Source: Actinomycetota bacterium (GTDB lineage: Bacteria; Actinomycetota; Acidimicrobiia; Acidimicrobiales; Ilumatobacteraceae). From it: 5,496 nt of DNA. Positions within the stretch are counted from its first letter, which is position 1; every line of letters begins with the position of its first letter. This document shows, piece after piece, positions 1-5,496 of the stretch. The notes below the pieces were generated by a model, which saw nothing but the letters and a program-made list of their open reading frames with translations, did no database searches and was not told the DNA's origin. Both the position numbers and the translations under genes were made by a program. The stretch is taken from NCBI GenBank assembly GCA_018882725.1, contig VERK01000151.1, positions 1 to 5,496 on the forward strand, in the 5' to 3' direction.

Positions 1-2403
1 GTGATCGTGAAGGGGAGTCCGGGCTCGGATGTCTACGTGTACCCACTCGAGGACACCAGCGACACTCGCCTGCACGCTCCCGTGAACTCCGGCAACGGTC
101 AGCCGTTCGCGATCAGCCACATCGAGTTCTGCCACAACTACGACCTCAACTTGAGCCTCAACTCAGCGGTCGATTTCACGCGCCAGTACTACTGGACGAT
201 CGACAAGCAGGTGACGCCAGCCAGCGGGGTCGGTTTCGCCGGTCAAGACCTCACCTTCGACTACACAGTGACCGCCCAGTGGGACTACTTCGAGGACTAC
301 GACTGGGCCGCCGCAGGTGATGTGGAGATCGCCAACCCGAGTCCGTTCACGGTCGATTTCACGGTGGTCGGAACCTTCGATGGAGCGGGTAACGACATGA
401 CGATCGACTGTCCGTCGTCGTCGATTCCACCGAATTCGGAAGTCGTGTGCACGATGTTCTTCCTGACTGGTAGCGATCCGGGTGGGGAGACCGTCACGAT
501 CGAGGTCACGAGCCTCACCACCGATGTGAACGGTACGACGGATACCGACACCTTGGTGACTGGTCTGCCGACTCTGGTCGTGAACGACACGGTGAACGTG
601 CACGACACGTGGCCTTGGTCCGAGACGAACCCCCACGACGAACTCGGAGTTGTGTTCGAGTACGGCCAGTTCAACTACAGCCGCACGTACACGTGCCCGA
701 CTGACCCGGCCGAGTACACGAATGGTGTGATGACGGAGACCGTCGTCAACCGGGCCGACATCGACGAGACCGGTCAGTACGACGAAGCCTCGGTGGAGGC
801 CACCTGTTACCAGCCGACTGCCACCAAGGACGCCATCGCCACGCGCGGCATCACCCACGAATGGACTCTGGAGAAGACCGTCGACCCCTCGTCGATCGTC
901 GGAGCTCCGGGTGAACTGCTCGGCTGGGACTGGACCGTGGAGGTGAGCGAAACCGTGAGCGCGACCACCTACTCGGTGATCGGCGCGATCACGGTCGACA
1001 ACACCCACCCGACTTCATCGGCCACCGTGACCGTGACCGACGAACTCGATGACGGAACCGTCGCGACGGTCGACTGCAACGCCGGTGTTCCAGGCAATCA
1101 GTCGACTGTGACGATTTCGGCCGCATCGACGGTGCTGTGCACGTATTCGGCTTCGCCCGACGACGATTCGGCCACGTTGAACACGGCGACCATCGAATAC
1201 GCGACTGGTCTGACCGTGTCGGCCACCGCAGCCATCACGTGGGAGAACGACGAAATCGGAACCGTCGCCACTCTGACCGACCTCGCGCTCGGACTCGACG
1301 AAGAATTGACCGCGGGTGAAGGACCGTGGAAGTTCGAAGATGCGGGTGAAGGGCATCGATGTGCAACCTCGGCTGCGACGTACGGTGCGGACGGCGTCTA
1401 CACCGGCACCGATTCGAACACGGCCACATTGGTCGTTCGCGGTGGATCCACCGTCACGTCGTCGGCAACCGTCGATTACGAGTGCGACGCCGGCTTCTTC
1501 GACGTATTGAAGAAAGTCGACGGTGTCGTCGACCCGTTGACCGGCTTTGGTTTCGCGTTGTATCCCGGGCCCAACGGCTTCGGATCGACACCCATCGCCA
1601 CCGCGAACAGCGGCGGTGACGCCGACGGCATCCTCCCATTCGGGAGCCCGACGCTCGATCTGGGAGCGACGTACACCATCTGCGAACTGACCGTTCCGGT
1701 TGGATACGAATCGGTGTGGTCGGTCGACAGTTCGCCGGTGATCCCGTACAACCCGGACGCCAGCGACATGGAGGACTACGGCAACCGCTGTGTCGACTTC
1801 GGTCACGACACCTCGTTGCCGATGGAGCTCGGTGAAGTGTTGCGCTTCAGCGTCGACAACCAACTGGTGCCCGTCGGTCACACGCCTCGTTCGCCGGGTT
1901 ATTGGAAGAACTGGTCGTCACTCTCGAAGGGTCGTCAGGCGCAGACCGCCGCCAACAACGGTGGTTGGCAGAACGGGTTCTGGCTCACCGAGAACGTGCT
2001 CGACCAGACGGTCGGCGGCGGCATCCGCTGGGACGACATCCTCGCGGATGCGTTCCCATCCTTCTGGATCACCACCCATCAGGCGCTCGAGATCCTCGAC
2101 ATGCGCGTGGTCACCATCAACTCCACCGTGGGTGATGGCAAGAAACTCGCATCCGATCCGGCCCGCAAACTGGCGCGCAATCTTCTGGCCGCTCAACTGA
2201 ACCTTGGTTCGGGGGCATGCTCCACGTCAGCGGTCCTGGCTGCTGTCGTACAAGCCGAGCAATTGCTCGACAAGTACGACGTCGACGGCAAGTCGAGCAC
2301 GGCCTATCCCATCGGCAAACGGGGCGCCGACGCCACGTTGGCCCGCGATCTGGCCAGTTATCTCGACCAGTACAACAACGGGATGATCTGCTCCGGTTCA
2401 TAA
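1..2403 (+). CDS. Large secreted/surface protein with two four-cysteine beta modules, a SpaA-like domain and a C-terminal PGYWKN domain (5' end cut off)
   Basis: The frame is open from base 1 and encodes 800 visible residues ending in TAA. The first residues (IVKGSPGSDVYVY) read like the interior of this family, where a VKGGPxxxVY stretch normally follows a signal peptide. No signal peptide is visible, so the true start lies upstream and the GTG at base 1 is probably not the start. Order seen: a lead-in with HIEFCHNYDL (residues 40-49, Cys44); module A (about 64-270); module B (about 287-496); a SpaA/Cna-B-like segment (about 498-622) with DVLKKVDG at 501-508 and ICELTVPVGY at 560-569; and a C-terminal domain (628-800) opened by PGYWKNW at 632-638. 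After Cys44 the cysteines fall into plausible pairs (137/150, 232/269, 359/380, 454/495, 561/597, 740/797), which suits an exported, disulfide-bonded protein. There is no LPXTG signal or C-terminal membrane helix, so attachment is unclear. A role in adhesion or surface coating is inference; no enzyme motif is visible. Confidence 0.85.
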   Translation: MIVKGSPGSDVYVYPLEDTSDTRLHAPVNSGNGQPFAISHIEFCHNYDLNLSLNSAVDFTRQYYWTIDKQVTPASGVGFAGQDLTFDYTVTAQWDYFEDYDWAAAGDVEIANPSPFTVDFTVVGTFDGAGNDMTIDCPSSSIPPNSEVVCTMFFLTGSDPGGETVTIEVTSLTTDVNGTTDTDTLVTGLPTLVVNDTVNVHDTWPWSETNPHDELGVVFEYGQFNYSRTYTCPTDPAEYTNGVMTETVVNRADIDETGQYDEASVEATCYQPTATKDAIATRGITHEWTLEKTVDPSSIVGAPGELLGWDWTVEVSETVSATTYSVIGAITVDNTHPTSSATVTVTDELDDGTVATVDCNAGVPGNQSTVTISAASTVLCTYSASPDDDSATLNTATIEYATGLTVSATAAITWENDEIGTVATLTDLALGLDEELTAGEGPWKFEDAGEGHRCATSAATYGADGVYTGTDSNTATLVVRGGSTVTSSATVDYECDAGFFDVLKKVDGVVDPLTGFGFALYPGPNGFGSTPIATANSGGDADGILPFGSPTLDLGATYTICELTVPVGYESVWSVDSSPVIPYNPDASDMEDYGNRCVDFGHDTSLPMELGEVLRFSVDNQLVPVGHTPRSPGYWKNWSSLSKGRQAQTAANNGGWQNGFWLTENVLDQTVGGGIRWDDILADAFPSFWITTHQALEILDMRVVTINSTVGDGKKLASDPARKLARNLLAAQLNLGSGACSTSAVLAAVVQAEQLLDKYDVDGKSSTAYPIGKRGADATLARDLASYLDQYNNGMICSGS
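190..810 (+). repeat. Protein-level tandem module A of the surface protein
   Basis: Residues about 64-270 form the first of two related modules. It opens with YWTIDKQVTP and carries cysteines at 137, 150, 232 and 269. The same features recur in module B about 222 residues later: Trp65 to Trp288, Cys137 to Cys359, Cys150 to Cys380, Cys232 to Cys454 and Cys269 to Cys495. The segments are Thr/Val/Asp-rich and alternate polar and hydrophobic residues, as expected of beta-sandwich repeats (DUF11-like in style). The similarity is at protein level; the DNA has diverged. Confidence 0.7.
859..1488 (+). repeat. Protein-level tandem module B of the surface protein
   Basis: Residues about 287-496 form the second module. 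It opens with EWTLEKTVDP, which matches YWTIDKQVTP of module A, and has cysteines at 359, 380, 454 and 495. The last part (GHRCATSAATYGADGVYTG, then NTATL and SATVDYEC) parallels the end of module A (TYTCPTDPAEYTNGV, then EASVEATC). The loop between the first two cysteines is 8 residues longer than in module A. Confidence 0.7.
1492..1866 (+). other. SpaA/Cna-B-like domain within the surface protein
   Basis: Residues about 498-622 resemble a prealbumin-like SpaA/Cna-B repeat: FFDVLKKVDG at the start, a GFGFALY strand, then YTICELTVPVGYESVW near the end. In that family a lysine of the first strand and a glutamate in the E-x-x-x-P-x-GY strand can take part in an intramolecular isopeptide bond with an Asn or Asp. 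Lys504/Lys505 and Glu562 sit at matching places here. Cys561 and Cys597 could add a disulfide. The assignment rests on motif resemblance by eye. Confidence 0.5.
1882..2400 (+). other. C-terminal PGYWKN domain of the surface protein
   Basis: Residues 628-800 begin with TPRSPGYWKNW, a signature that opens the C-terminal region of many bacterial secreted proteins. The remainder looks mostly helical: GIRWDDILADAF, then DPARKLARNLLAAQLNLGSGAC (718-740), which fits the LAxxLxAAxLNxxSGA pattern of such domains, then AAVVQAEQLLDKYD and LASYLDQYNNGMIC at the very end. Cys740 and Cys797 may be paired. The function of the domain is not known to me; it is not a recognised anchor. Confidence 0.6.
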
Positions 2404-2410
2404 TGGATCG

Positions 2411-2821
2411 ATGAAACCGGACGACGACCTCGTCACGTCCCGCGGTCTGACCGTTCCGGCCTCGGCCCTCGAGTGGGTGTTCACTCGATCGGCCGGGGCC
2501 GGCGGCCAGAACGTCAACAAGGTCTCCACCAAGGTCGTGTTACGGGTGGCGCGCGACCAGATTCGGGGCCGTTCGATCCTTCTCGACCGAATCGCTGCCG
2601 AGTTGCCCGACGTCATCACCGTGAGTTCTCAGACGAGTCGGAGCCAGTGGCGTAACCGTCAGTTGTGCGTGGCTCGACTGGCCGAACGCCTCGACGAAGC
2701 GGCCGCCCCACCGGCACCGTCGCGACGGGCCACCAAGCCCAGCCGGGGAGCGGTACAGCGTCGCCTCGATTCGAAGAAGAAGCACTCCGAGAAGAAGGCC
2801 GGTCGTCGCACCGAGTGGTGA
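2411..2821 (+). CDS. arfB: ArfB (YaeJ)-type peptidyl-tRNA hydrolase for stalled-ribosome rescue
   Basis: This 136-residue protein is a class I release-factor-like protein without a codon-recognition domain. Residues 26-41 read RSAGAGGQNVNKVSTK, with the catalytic GGQ at 31-33. The protein ends in a basic tail (about 104-136) with KPSRGAVQRRLDSKKK, closely resembling the E. coli ArfB tail (PTRASKERRLASK), which occupies the empty mRNA channel of a stalled ribosome. Length is close to E. coli ArfB (140 residues), far shorter than RF1/RF2. The family cleaves peptidyl-tRNA on ribosomes stalled on mRNA lacking a stop codon. ATG at 2411 lies 7 bases after the stop of the surface-protein gene. No good Shine-Dalgarno is seen, so translation may rely on re-initiation after the upstream gene. 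A near-by ATG at 2403 overlaps the upstream TAA but hits a stop after three codons. The stop overlaps the next gene. Confidence 0.9.
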   Translation: MKPDDDLVTSRGLTVPASALEWVFTRSAGAGGQNVNKVSTKVVLRVARDQIRGRSILLDRIAAELPDVITVSSQTSRSQWRNRQLCVARLAERLDEAAAPPAPSRRATKPSRGAVQRRLDSKKKHSEKKAGRRTEW

Positions 2822-3294
2822 ATCACGGCTACCGTCGCGTCGTGCCGCGAAAGTCGCCGTTCACTTCCGATCGACTCCTGAAGGCGATCAACTCGTTCCA
2901 CTCGTTCGTGTTGCGAGTCACGCGCGGCCGTATCGGCTGGTCGGCCGATGGAATGCCGGTGCTCCGCCTCACGACGATCGGTCGTCGATCTGGGCAGCCG
3001 CGCACCGTGCTCCTGAGTTCGCCTCTGCAATTCGGTGACGAGTGGATCGTGGTGGGTTCGAAGGGTGGGGGAGAACGCCACGCCGACTGGTTCGTGAACC
3101 TGCGCGCGACTCCTCGCGTCACCGTCGAGACGAAGAAGTACGGCTCGCGCGAGGTCACGGCCCGGATCGCCACGCCCGACGAGAAGGCCGTGTGGTGGCC
3201 GCAGGCCGTGGCGAAGTTCCGCCACTACGGAGAGTTCCAGTCGCGGACTACTCGCGACATTCCGATGGTTGTGCTGAAGGTTTCAGGCGACTGA
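2818..3294 (+). CDS. Deazaflavin (F420)-dependent nitroreductase family protein (Ddn-like)
   Basis: From GTG at 2818 this encodes 158 residues. It carries the family hallmarks: LTTIGRRSGQPR (51-62), then DEWIVVGSKGG (74-84), ERHADWFVNLRATPRVTVE (86-104), and an ending FQSRTTRDIPMVVLKV. These match the small split-barrel F420-binding proteins related to mycobacterial Ddn (Rv3547, about 151 residues), in which the GRxSGxPR stretch contributes to cofactor binding. Members use reduced F420 to reduce quinones, nitro compounds or other activated substrates; the substrate here cannot be read from sequence. The 2818 start gives a 4-base GTGA overlap with the arfB stop, suggesting translational coupling. 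A GTG at 2842 (150 residues) is an alternative. The frame is open further upstream to 2665, but that part lies inside arfB and does not resemble the family. It implies the host makes F420. Confidence 0.85.
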   Translation: MNHGYRRVVPRKSPFTSDRLLKAINSFHSFVLRVTRGRIGWSADGMPVLRLTTIGRRSGQPRTVLLSSPLQFGDEWIVVGSKGGGERHADWFVNLRATPRVTVETKKYGSREVTARIATPDEKAVWWPQAVAKFRHYGEFQSRTTRDIPMVVLKVSGD

Positions 3295-3308
3295 CCCGCG
3301 TCAGTTGC
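3287..3308. terminator. Hairpin spanning both convergent stop codons, possible bidirectional terminator
   Basis: CTGAC-CCGC-GTCAG (3291-3304) is a perfect 5-base-pair inverted repeat. It extends outward to 9 pairs in + strand RNA (3287-3295 with 3300-3308), including one G-U pair at 3289/3306. The left arm contains the TGA of the nitroreductase gene and the right arm the TCA (reverse TGA) of the acyl-CoA dehydrogenase gene. No U-tract follows on either side, so it is not a classic intrinsic terminator; U-less hairpins have been proposed as terminators in actinobacteria. Confidence 0.45.
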
Positions 3309-4503
3309 GCGGCACCTTGCTCCAGGGCTGGTCCTTGTCGACGCGCGGTTCACCGGGCAGACCAAGCACCTGCTCGCCCAGGATGTTGCGCATGATCTCG
3401 CTCGTGCCGCCTTCGATCGAGTTGGCGCGAGCCCGCAAGAACGAGTGGCGCACACCGCCCTCCGAACCGTCGACCGAGAGGTCCTCGGGACGGCGGAACG
3501 TGTAGTCGAAACCCACTAGTCCATCGGCTCCGAGCAGCGCGACCGACAATTCGGTGATCTTCTTGTTGAGCTCGGCCATCATCAACTTGGCGATCGAACC
3601 TTCTGGCCCGGGGTTTCCGGCCTTGGCGGCTTGCGAGGCGCGCAAATTGGTGAGGCGCAGAGCCTCGCTCTTGCACCACAGCGTCATGAGTTCGTCGCGG
3701 TGAGCGTGGCCGTGTTGCTTCTCTTTGTAGATCTTCACCGCTTCGTCGATCGGGCCCCGACGACGCGCGGTACCACCGCCACCTCCACCGATCGCCGTGC
3801 GCTCGTTCATGAGCGTGGTGAGCGCAACGCGCCACCCTTCACCCACTTGGCCGATGCGGTGGATGTCGGGCACTCGCGCGTCGGTCATGTAGACCTCGTT
3901 GAATTCGGCCTCGCCGGTGATCTGTCGCAACGGACGAACTTCGACGCCAGGTGCGCGCATGTCGAGCGCGAAGTAGGTCATGCCCTTGTGCTTGGGCTGC
4001 TCGGGATCGGTGCGGGTGACGAGCATTCCCCAATCACCGAGATGGGCAAGTGTGTTCCAGACCTTCTGACCGTTCACGATCCATTCGTCGCCGTCGCGCA
4101 CCGCCTTGGTGCCGAGACCCGCGAAGTCGGATCCGGCACCCGGCTCGCTGAACAACTGGCACCAGCGCTCTTCCCCCGTGAACATCGGTCGAAGGAAACG
4201 CTGCTTGGCTTCGTCCGAGCCGTGCGTGACGATGGTGGGTCCGGCCAAGGCGATGAAGAACGTGGAGGGATCCTGTGGTTGAGCGCCGGCCTTGCGCAAG
4301 CGCTCCTCGACGACTTTGTTGAGCTCGGGACGCACGCCGAGACCGCCGTGACCCTCGGGGAAGTGCACCCACGCGAGTCCGGCGTCGAAACGGCAGCCGC
4401 GGAACTCGATGTTGCTCATCGACTTGGGGTCGTGAGTCGACAACAAGGTGTCGAGGGCGACCTCGACCCGGGCCAATTCGCGATCGGTGATGGTTGTGCT
4501 CAT
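3301..4503 (-). CDS. Acyl-CoA dehydrogenase family flavoprotein
   Basis: This 400-residue protein has the acyl-CoA dehydrogenase fold throughout: a helical N-terminal part with AGLAWVHFPEGHGGLG (41-56), the flavin/substrate loop QLFSEPGAGSDFAGLGTKA (116-134), the beta domain with WIVNGQKVWNT (141-151), FNEVYMTDARVP (201-212), and a C-terminal helical domain with NSIEGGTSEIMRNILGEQVL (361-380). Glu364 in the IEGGT motif sits where the catalytic base lies in MCAD-like enzymes. The enzyme should oxidise an acyl-CoA to the 2,3-enoyl-CoA, using FAD and passing electrons to ETF. Chain length or substrate cannot be told; branched or ring-derived CoAs are possible, as for many actinobacterial FadE paralogues. 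A run of six glycines (239-244) precedes TARRR. The end, DQPWSKVPRN, is typical of actinobacterial members. ATG at 4503 is 43 bases downstream of the lipoprotein gene on the same strand; only a weak GAAAG is seen as ribosome site. Confidence 0.93.
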   Translation of the reverse strand: MSTTITDRELARVEVALDTLLSTHDPKSMSNIEFRGCRFDAGLAWVHFPEGHGGLGVRPELNKVVEERLRKAGAQPQDPSTFFIALAGPTIVTHGSDEAKQRFLRPMFTGEERWCQLFSEPGAGSDFAGLGTKAVRDGDEWIVNGQKVWNTLAHLGDWGMLVTRTDPEQPKHKGMTYFALDMRAPGVEVRPLRQITGEAEFNEVYMTDARVPDIHRIGQVGEGWRVALTTLMNERTAIGGGGGGTARRRGPIDEAVKIYKEKQHGHAHRDELMTLWCKSEALRLTNLRASQAAKAGNPGPEGSIAKLMMAELNKKITELSVALLGADGLVGFDYTFRRPEDLSVDGSEGGVRHSFLRARANSIEGGTSEIMRNILGEQVLGLPGEPRVDKDQPWSKVPRN

Positions 4504-4546
4504 GCGAGCAGTCTTTCATTCGGGGGCTGGCTCGCCGAAACGGAGG

Positions 4547-5350
4547 TCACTCGGTCATCGAAAGGAAGGGCATGTAGATCGCGTCGAAGTAGATCGTGTA
4601 GAGCCCGGCCGAGACTTCGAGAGCGGTGGCCGAGACCGCTGACTGCCACACACGGACCAATTCGGATTCGGCGGGCCACGTCTGGACCGGGAAGAACCAG
4701 GGAGTCGTCTGCGAGCTGTCGCTAACCGGGGGCGACCAGGCGACTCGTTCGAGGCAGTCACTCGCCTTGTACCCGGACACGGCAACGCTCGCGGACTGCA
4801 CGTAGTCGAGGGAGAACGCCTGCGTGTACGGCTCGATACCGAACGTGTCGGCCAGCGATGTCGACCACTGCCGTGTCGCGTCAGCGAACTGTTTCATCGT
4901 CGACAGGAATGTCGGCCAATCGGTGATCCACGACTGGTCGTAGGGCTGGACCACGCAACTCCGGGTCGTGACGATCACGCGGGTCGACGCGTCGAGCACG
5001 AGCGTGGTGTCGAACGGCGTCCACTCGAGATCGTTGAAGTGGTACAAGGTGGTCGAGTCGGGCTGGTCGGGGGTGTCTTCGTTGTACAACCCGGTCATGC
5101 GGTAGATCCCGTCGGCGACGGGTTCTCCCGGCTCGGGGAAAGCCGGGGAGTCCGGACCGGCAGGCACGGTCGACGCCGAGGGAATCAACGCCCACCCGGG
5201 GATCGGATCGATGGGTGACCACGACGCGGGGACGATGTCGGTGGAGTCGAGCCATGTGGGTCGCGGAGCGGCGATGTTCTTCGAGGGTCCGGAACCTCCG
5301 CAGGCACCGAGTACGGCGACGAGTGAGATCAGGGCGACGAGACGTTTCAC
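4547..5350 (-). CDS. Putative lipoprotein of unknown function, Trp-rich
   Basis: From GTG at 5350 this encodes 267 residues starting VKRLVALISLVAVLGACGG: a short basic start, a hydrophobic stretch and a lipobox (L14-G15-A16-C17). It should therefore be exported and lipid-anchored at Cys17, leaving a mature part of about 251 residues. GGSGPSK after the cysteine is a typical flexible linker. The open frame extends upstream to an ATG at 5452, but that adds 34 Arg/Ser-rich residues before the signal peptide and would overlap the next gene, so 5350 is preferred; a GGAG lies 3 bases before it. The mature part is rich in aromatics (11 Trp) with two cysteines (132 and 199) that could pair. It has a YHFNDLEWTPFDTTLVLDASTRVIV stretch split over likely beta strands (103-127) and a helical-looking region around WPTFLSTMKQFADATRQW (145-162). 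I do not recognise a family or catalytic motif. Confidence 0.8.
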   Translation of the reverse strand: MKRLVALISLVAVLGACGGSGPSKNIAAPRPTWLDSTDIVPASWSPIDPIPGWALIPSASTVPAGPDSPAFPEPGEPVADGIYRMTGLYNEDTPDQPDSTTLYHFNDLEWTPFDTTLVLDASTRVIVTTRSCVVQPYDQSWITDWPTFLSTMKQFADATRQWSTSLADTFGIEPYTQAFSLDYVQSASVAVSGYKASDCLERVAWSPPVSDSSQTTPWFFPVQTWPAESELVRVWQSAVSATALEVSAGLYTIYFDAIYMPFLSMTE

Positions 5351-5408
5351 CGACTCCGTTCTAGCCGAATTGATTCGTGAGATGGCGAAATCGCGTCGAC
5401 CTTGACGA
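5351..5408 (-). other. Gap upstream of the lipoprotein gene
   Basis: These 58 bases separate the lipoprotein start from the stop of the gene behind it. The stretch is slightly more AT-rich than its surroundings and holds a short inverted repeat, CGAAT-TG-ATTCG (5366-5377), 15 bases before the GTG. I see no convincing -35/-10 pair, so read-through from the upstream gene or a weak promoter are both possible. Confidence 0.35.
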
Positions 5409-5496
5409 CTACTTGCGACCCAGGTCGGCGGCGACCGCCGGATGAACGACACATCCTGCTTCCACGTTCACCGCGCCTCGGAGCTCGGGGATAGCC
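5409..5496 (-). CDS. C-terminal end of a probable alanine dehydrogenase (cut by the window edge)
   Basis: Reading leftward from the right edge, one frame gives 28 codons, AIPELRGAVNVEAGCVVHPA followed by VAADLGRK, and then TAG (5409-5411). The pattern LxxGVNVxxGxVxxxxVAxDLG resembles the C-terminal end of alanine dehydrogenases (for example LATGINTANGHITYEAVARDLG in the Bacillus enzyme). Those enzymes convert alanine to pyruvate and ammonia with NAD. The visible tail stops about a dozen residues earlier than in Bacillus. Only the end is present, so no catalytic or NAD-binding residue can be checked; a related NAD-dependent dehydrogenase is possible. It is on the same strand as the lipoprotein and acyl-CoA dehydrogenase genes. 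Confidence 0.55.
   Translation of the reverse strand, partial: AIPELRGAVNVEAGCVVHPAVAADLGRK

Noticed and set aside
408..424. GTCGTCGTCG run as a simple-sequence repeat or phase-variable tract
   Set aside because: It is a short trinucleotide run coding for serines, would not shift the frame if its copy number changed, and similar GTCG-rich strings are common across the window.
163..1881. Two long open frames on the - strand (163-1008 and 1015-1881) opposite the surface-protein gene
   Set aside because: Both lie in one antisense frame and are Arg/Val/His-rich low-complexity translations with no domain motif. Such frames arise when the sense strand has strong GC bias, and the sense frame shows clear domains.
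2269..2310. DKYDVDGKSS resembling a dockerin or EF-hand calcium loop near the surface-protein C-terminus
   Set aside because: Only one DxDG occurs, the later acidic ligand positions are missing, and there is no second copy as in dockerins.
2665..2817. N-terminal extension of the nitroreductase gene to the ATG at 2665
   Set aside because: The added residues are an Arg/Gly/Ser-rich out-of-frame reading of the arfB coding sequence, and the family begins near the GTG at 2818.
3631..4725. 364-codon open frame on the + strand across the acyl-CoA dehydrogenase and lipoprotein genes
   Set aside because: It runs antisense through two well-supported genes, and its translation has no recognisable motif and ends in Arg/Ser-rich sequence.
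5366..5377. CGAAT-TG-ATTCG inverted repeat as an operator upstream of the lipoprotein gene
   Set aside because: Five-base arms are too short to be persuasive and no promoter elements can be placed around it.

Overview
The window is GC-rich, with codons ending mostly in G or C. It suggests an actinobacterium. Three things point that way: an F420-type (deazaflavin-dependent) nitroreductase, an actinobacterial-style acyl-CoA dehydrogenase ending in a PW-x-x-(V/I)-PR tail, and a surface protein with a PGYWKN motif. Acidimicrobiia would fit, but that is an inference from style, not from any marker gene.

Layout. Two gene groups converge near position 3297. On the + strand, a large secreted or surface protein enters from the left edge (1-2403, its true start outside the window). 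It is followed after 7 bases by an ArfB-type ribosome-rescue hydrolase (2411-2821). That gene overlaps by 4 bases a short deazaflavin-dependent nitroreductase (2818-3294). On the - strand, reading right to left, there is the last 28 codons of a gene that looks like alanine dehydrogenase (5409-5496), a lipoprotein of unknown function (4547-5350), and an acyl-CoA dehydrogenase (3301-4503). The two converging genes are only 6 bases apart, and a hairpin contains both stop codons.

How the genes work together. There is no obvious single pathway. The three + strand genes are packed tightly enough to be co-transcribed and translationally coupled, but a surface adhesin-like protein, a stalled-ribosome rescue factor and an F420 enzyme are functionally unrelated as far as is known. 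The - strand group combines catabolism (acyl-CoA oxidation, perhaps alanine oxidation) with a cell-envelope lipoprotein. I see no mobile element, CRISPR array, tRNA, rRNA or defence system.

The most interesting item is the surface protein. It holds two divergent tandem modules of about 222 residues with the same four-cysteine pattern, then a SpaA/Cna-B-like domain and a C-terminal PGYWKN domain, with no visible wall or membrane anchor. No stretch over 300 bases lacks a gene; the longest gap is 58 bases.
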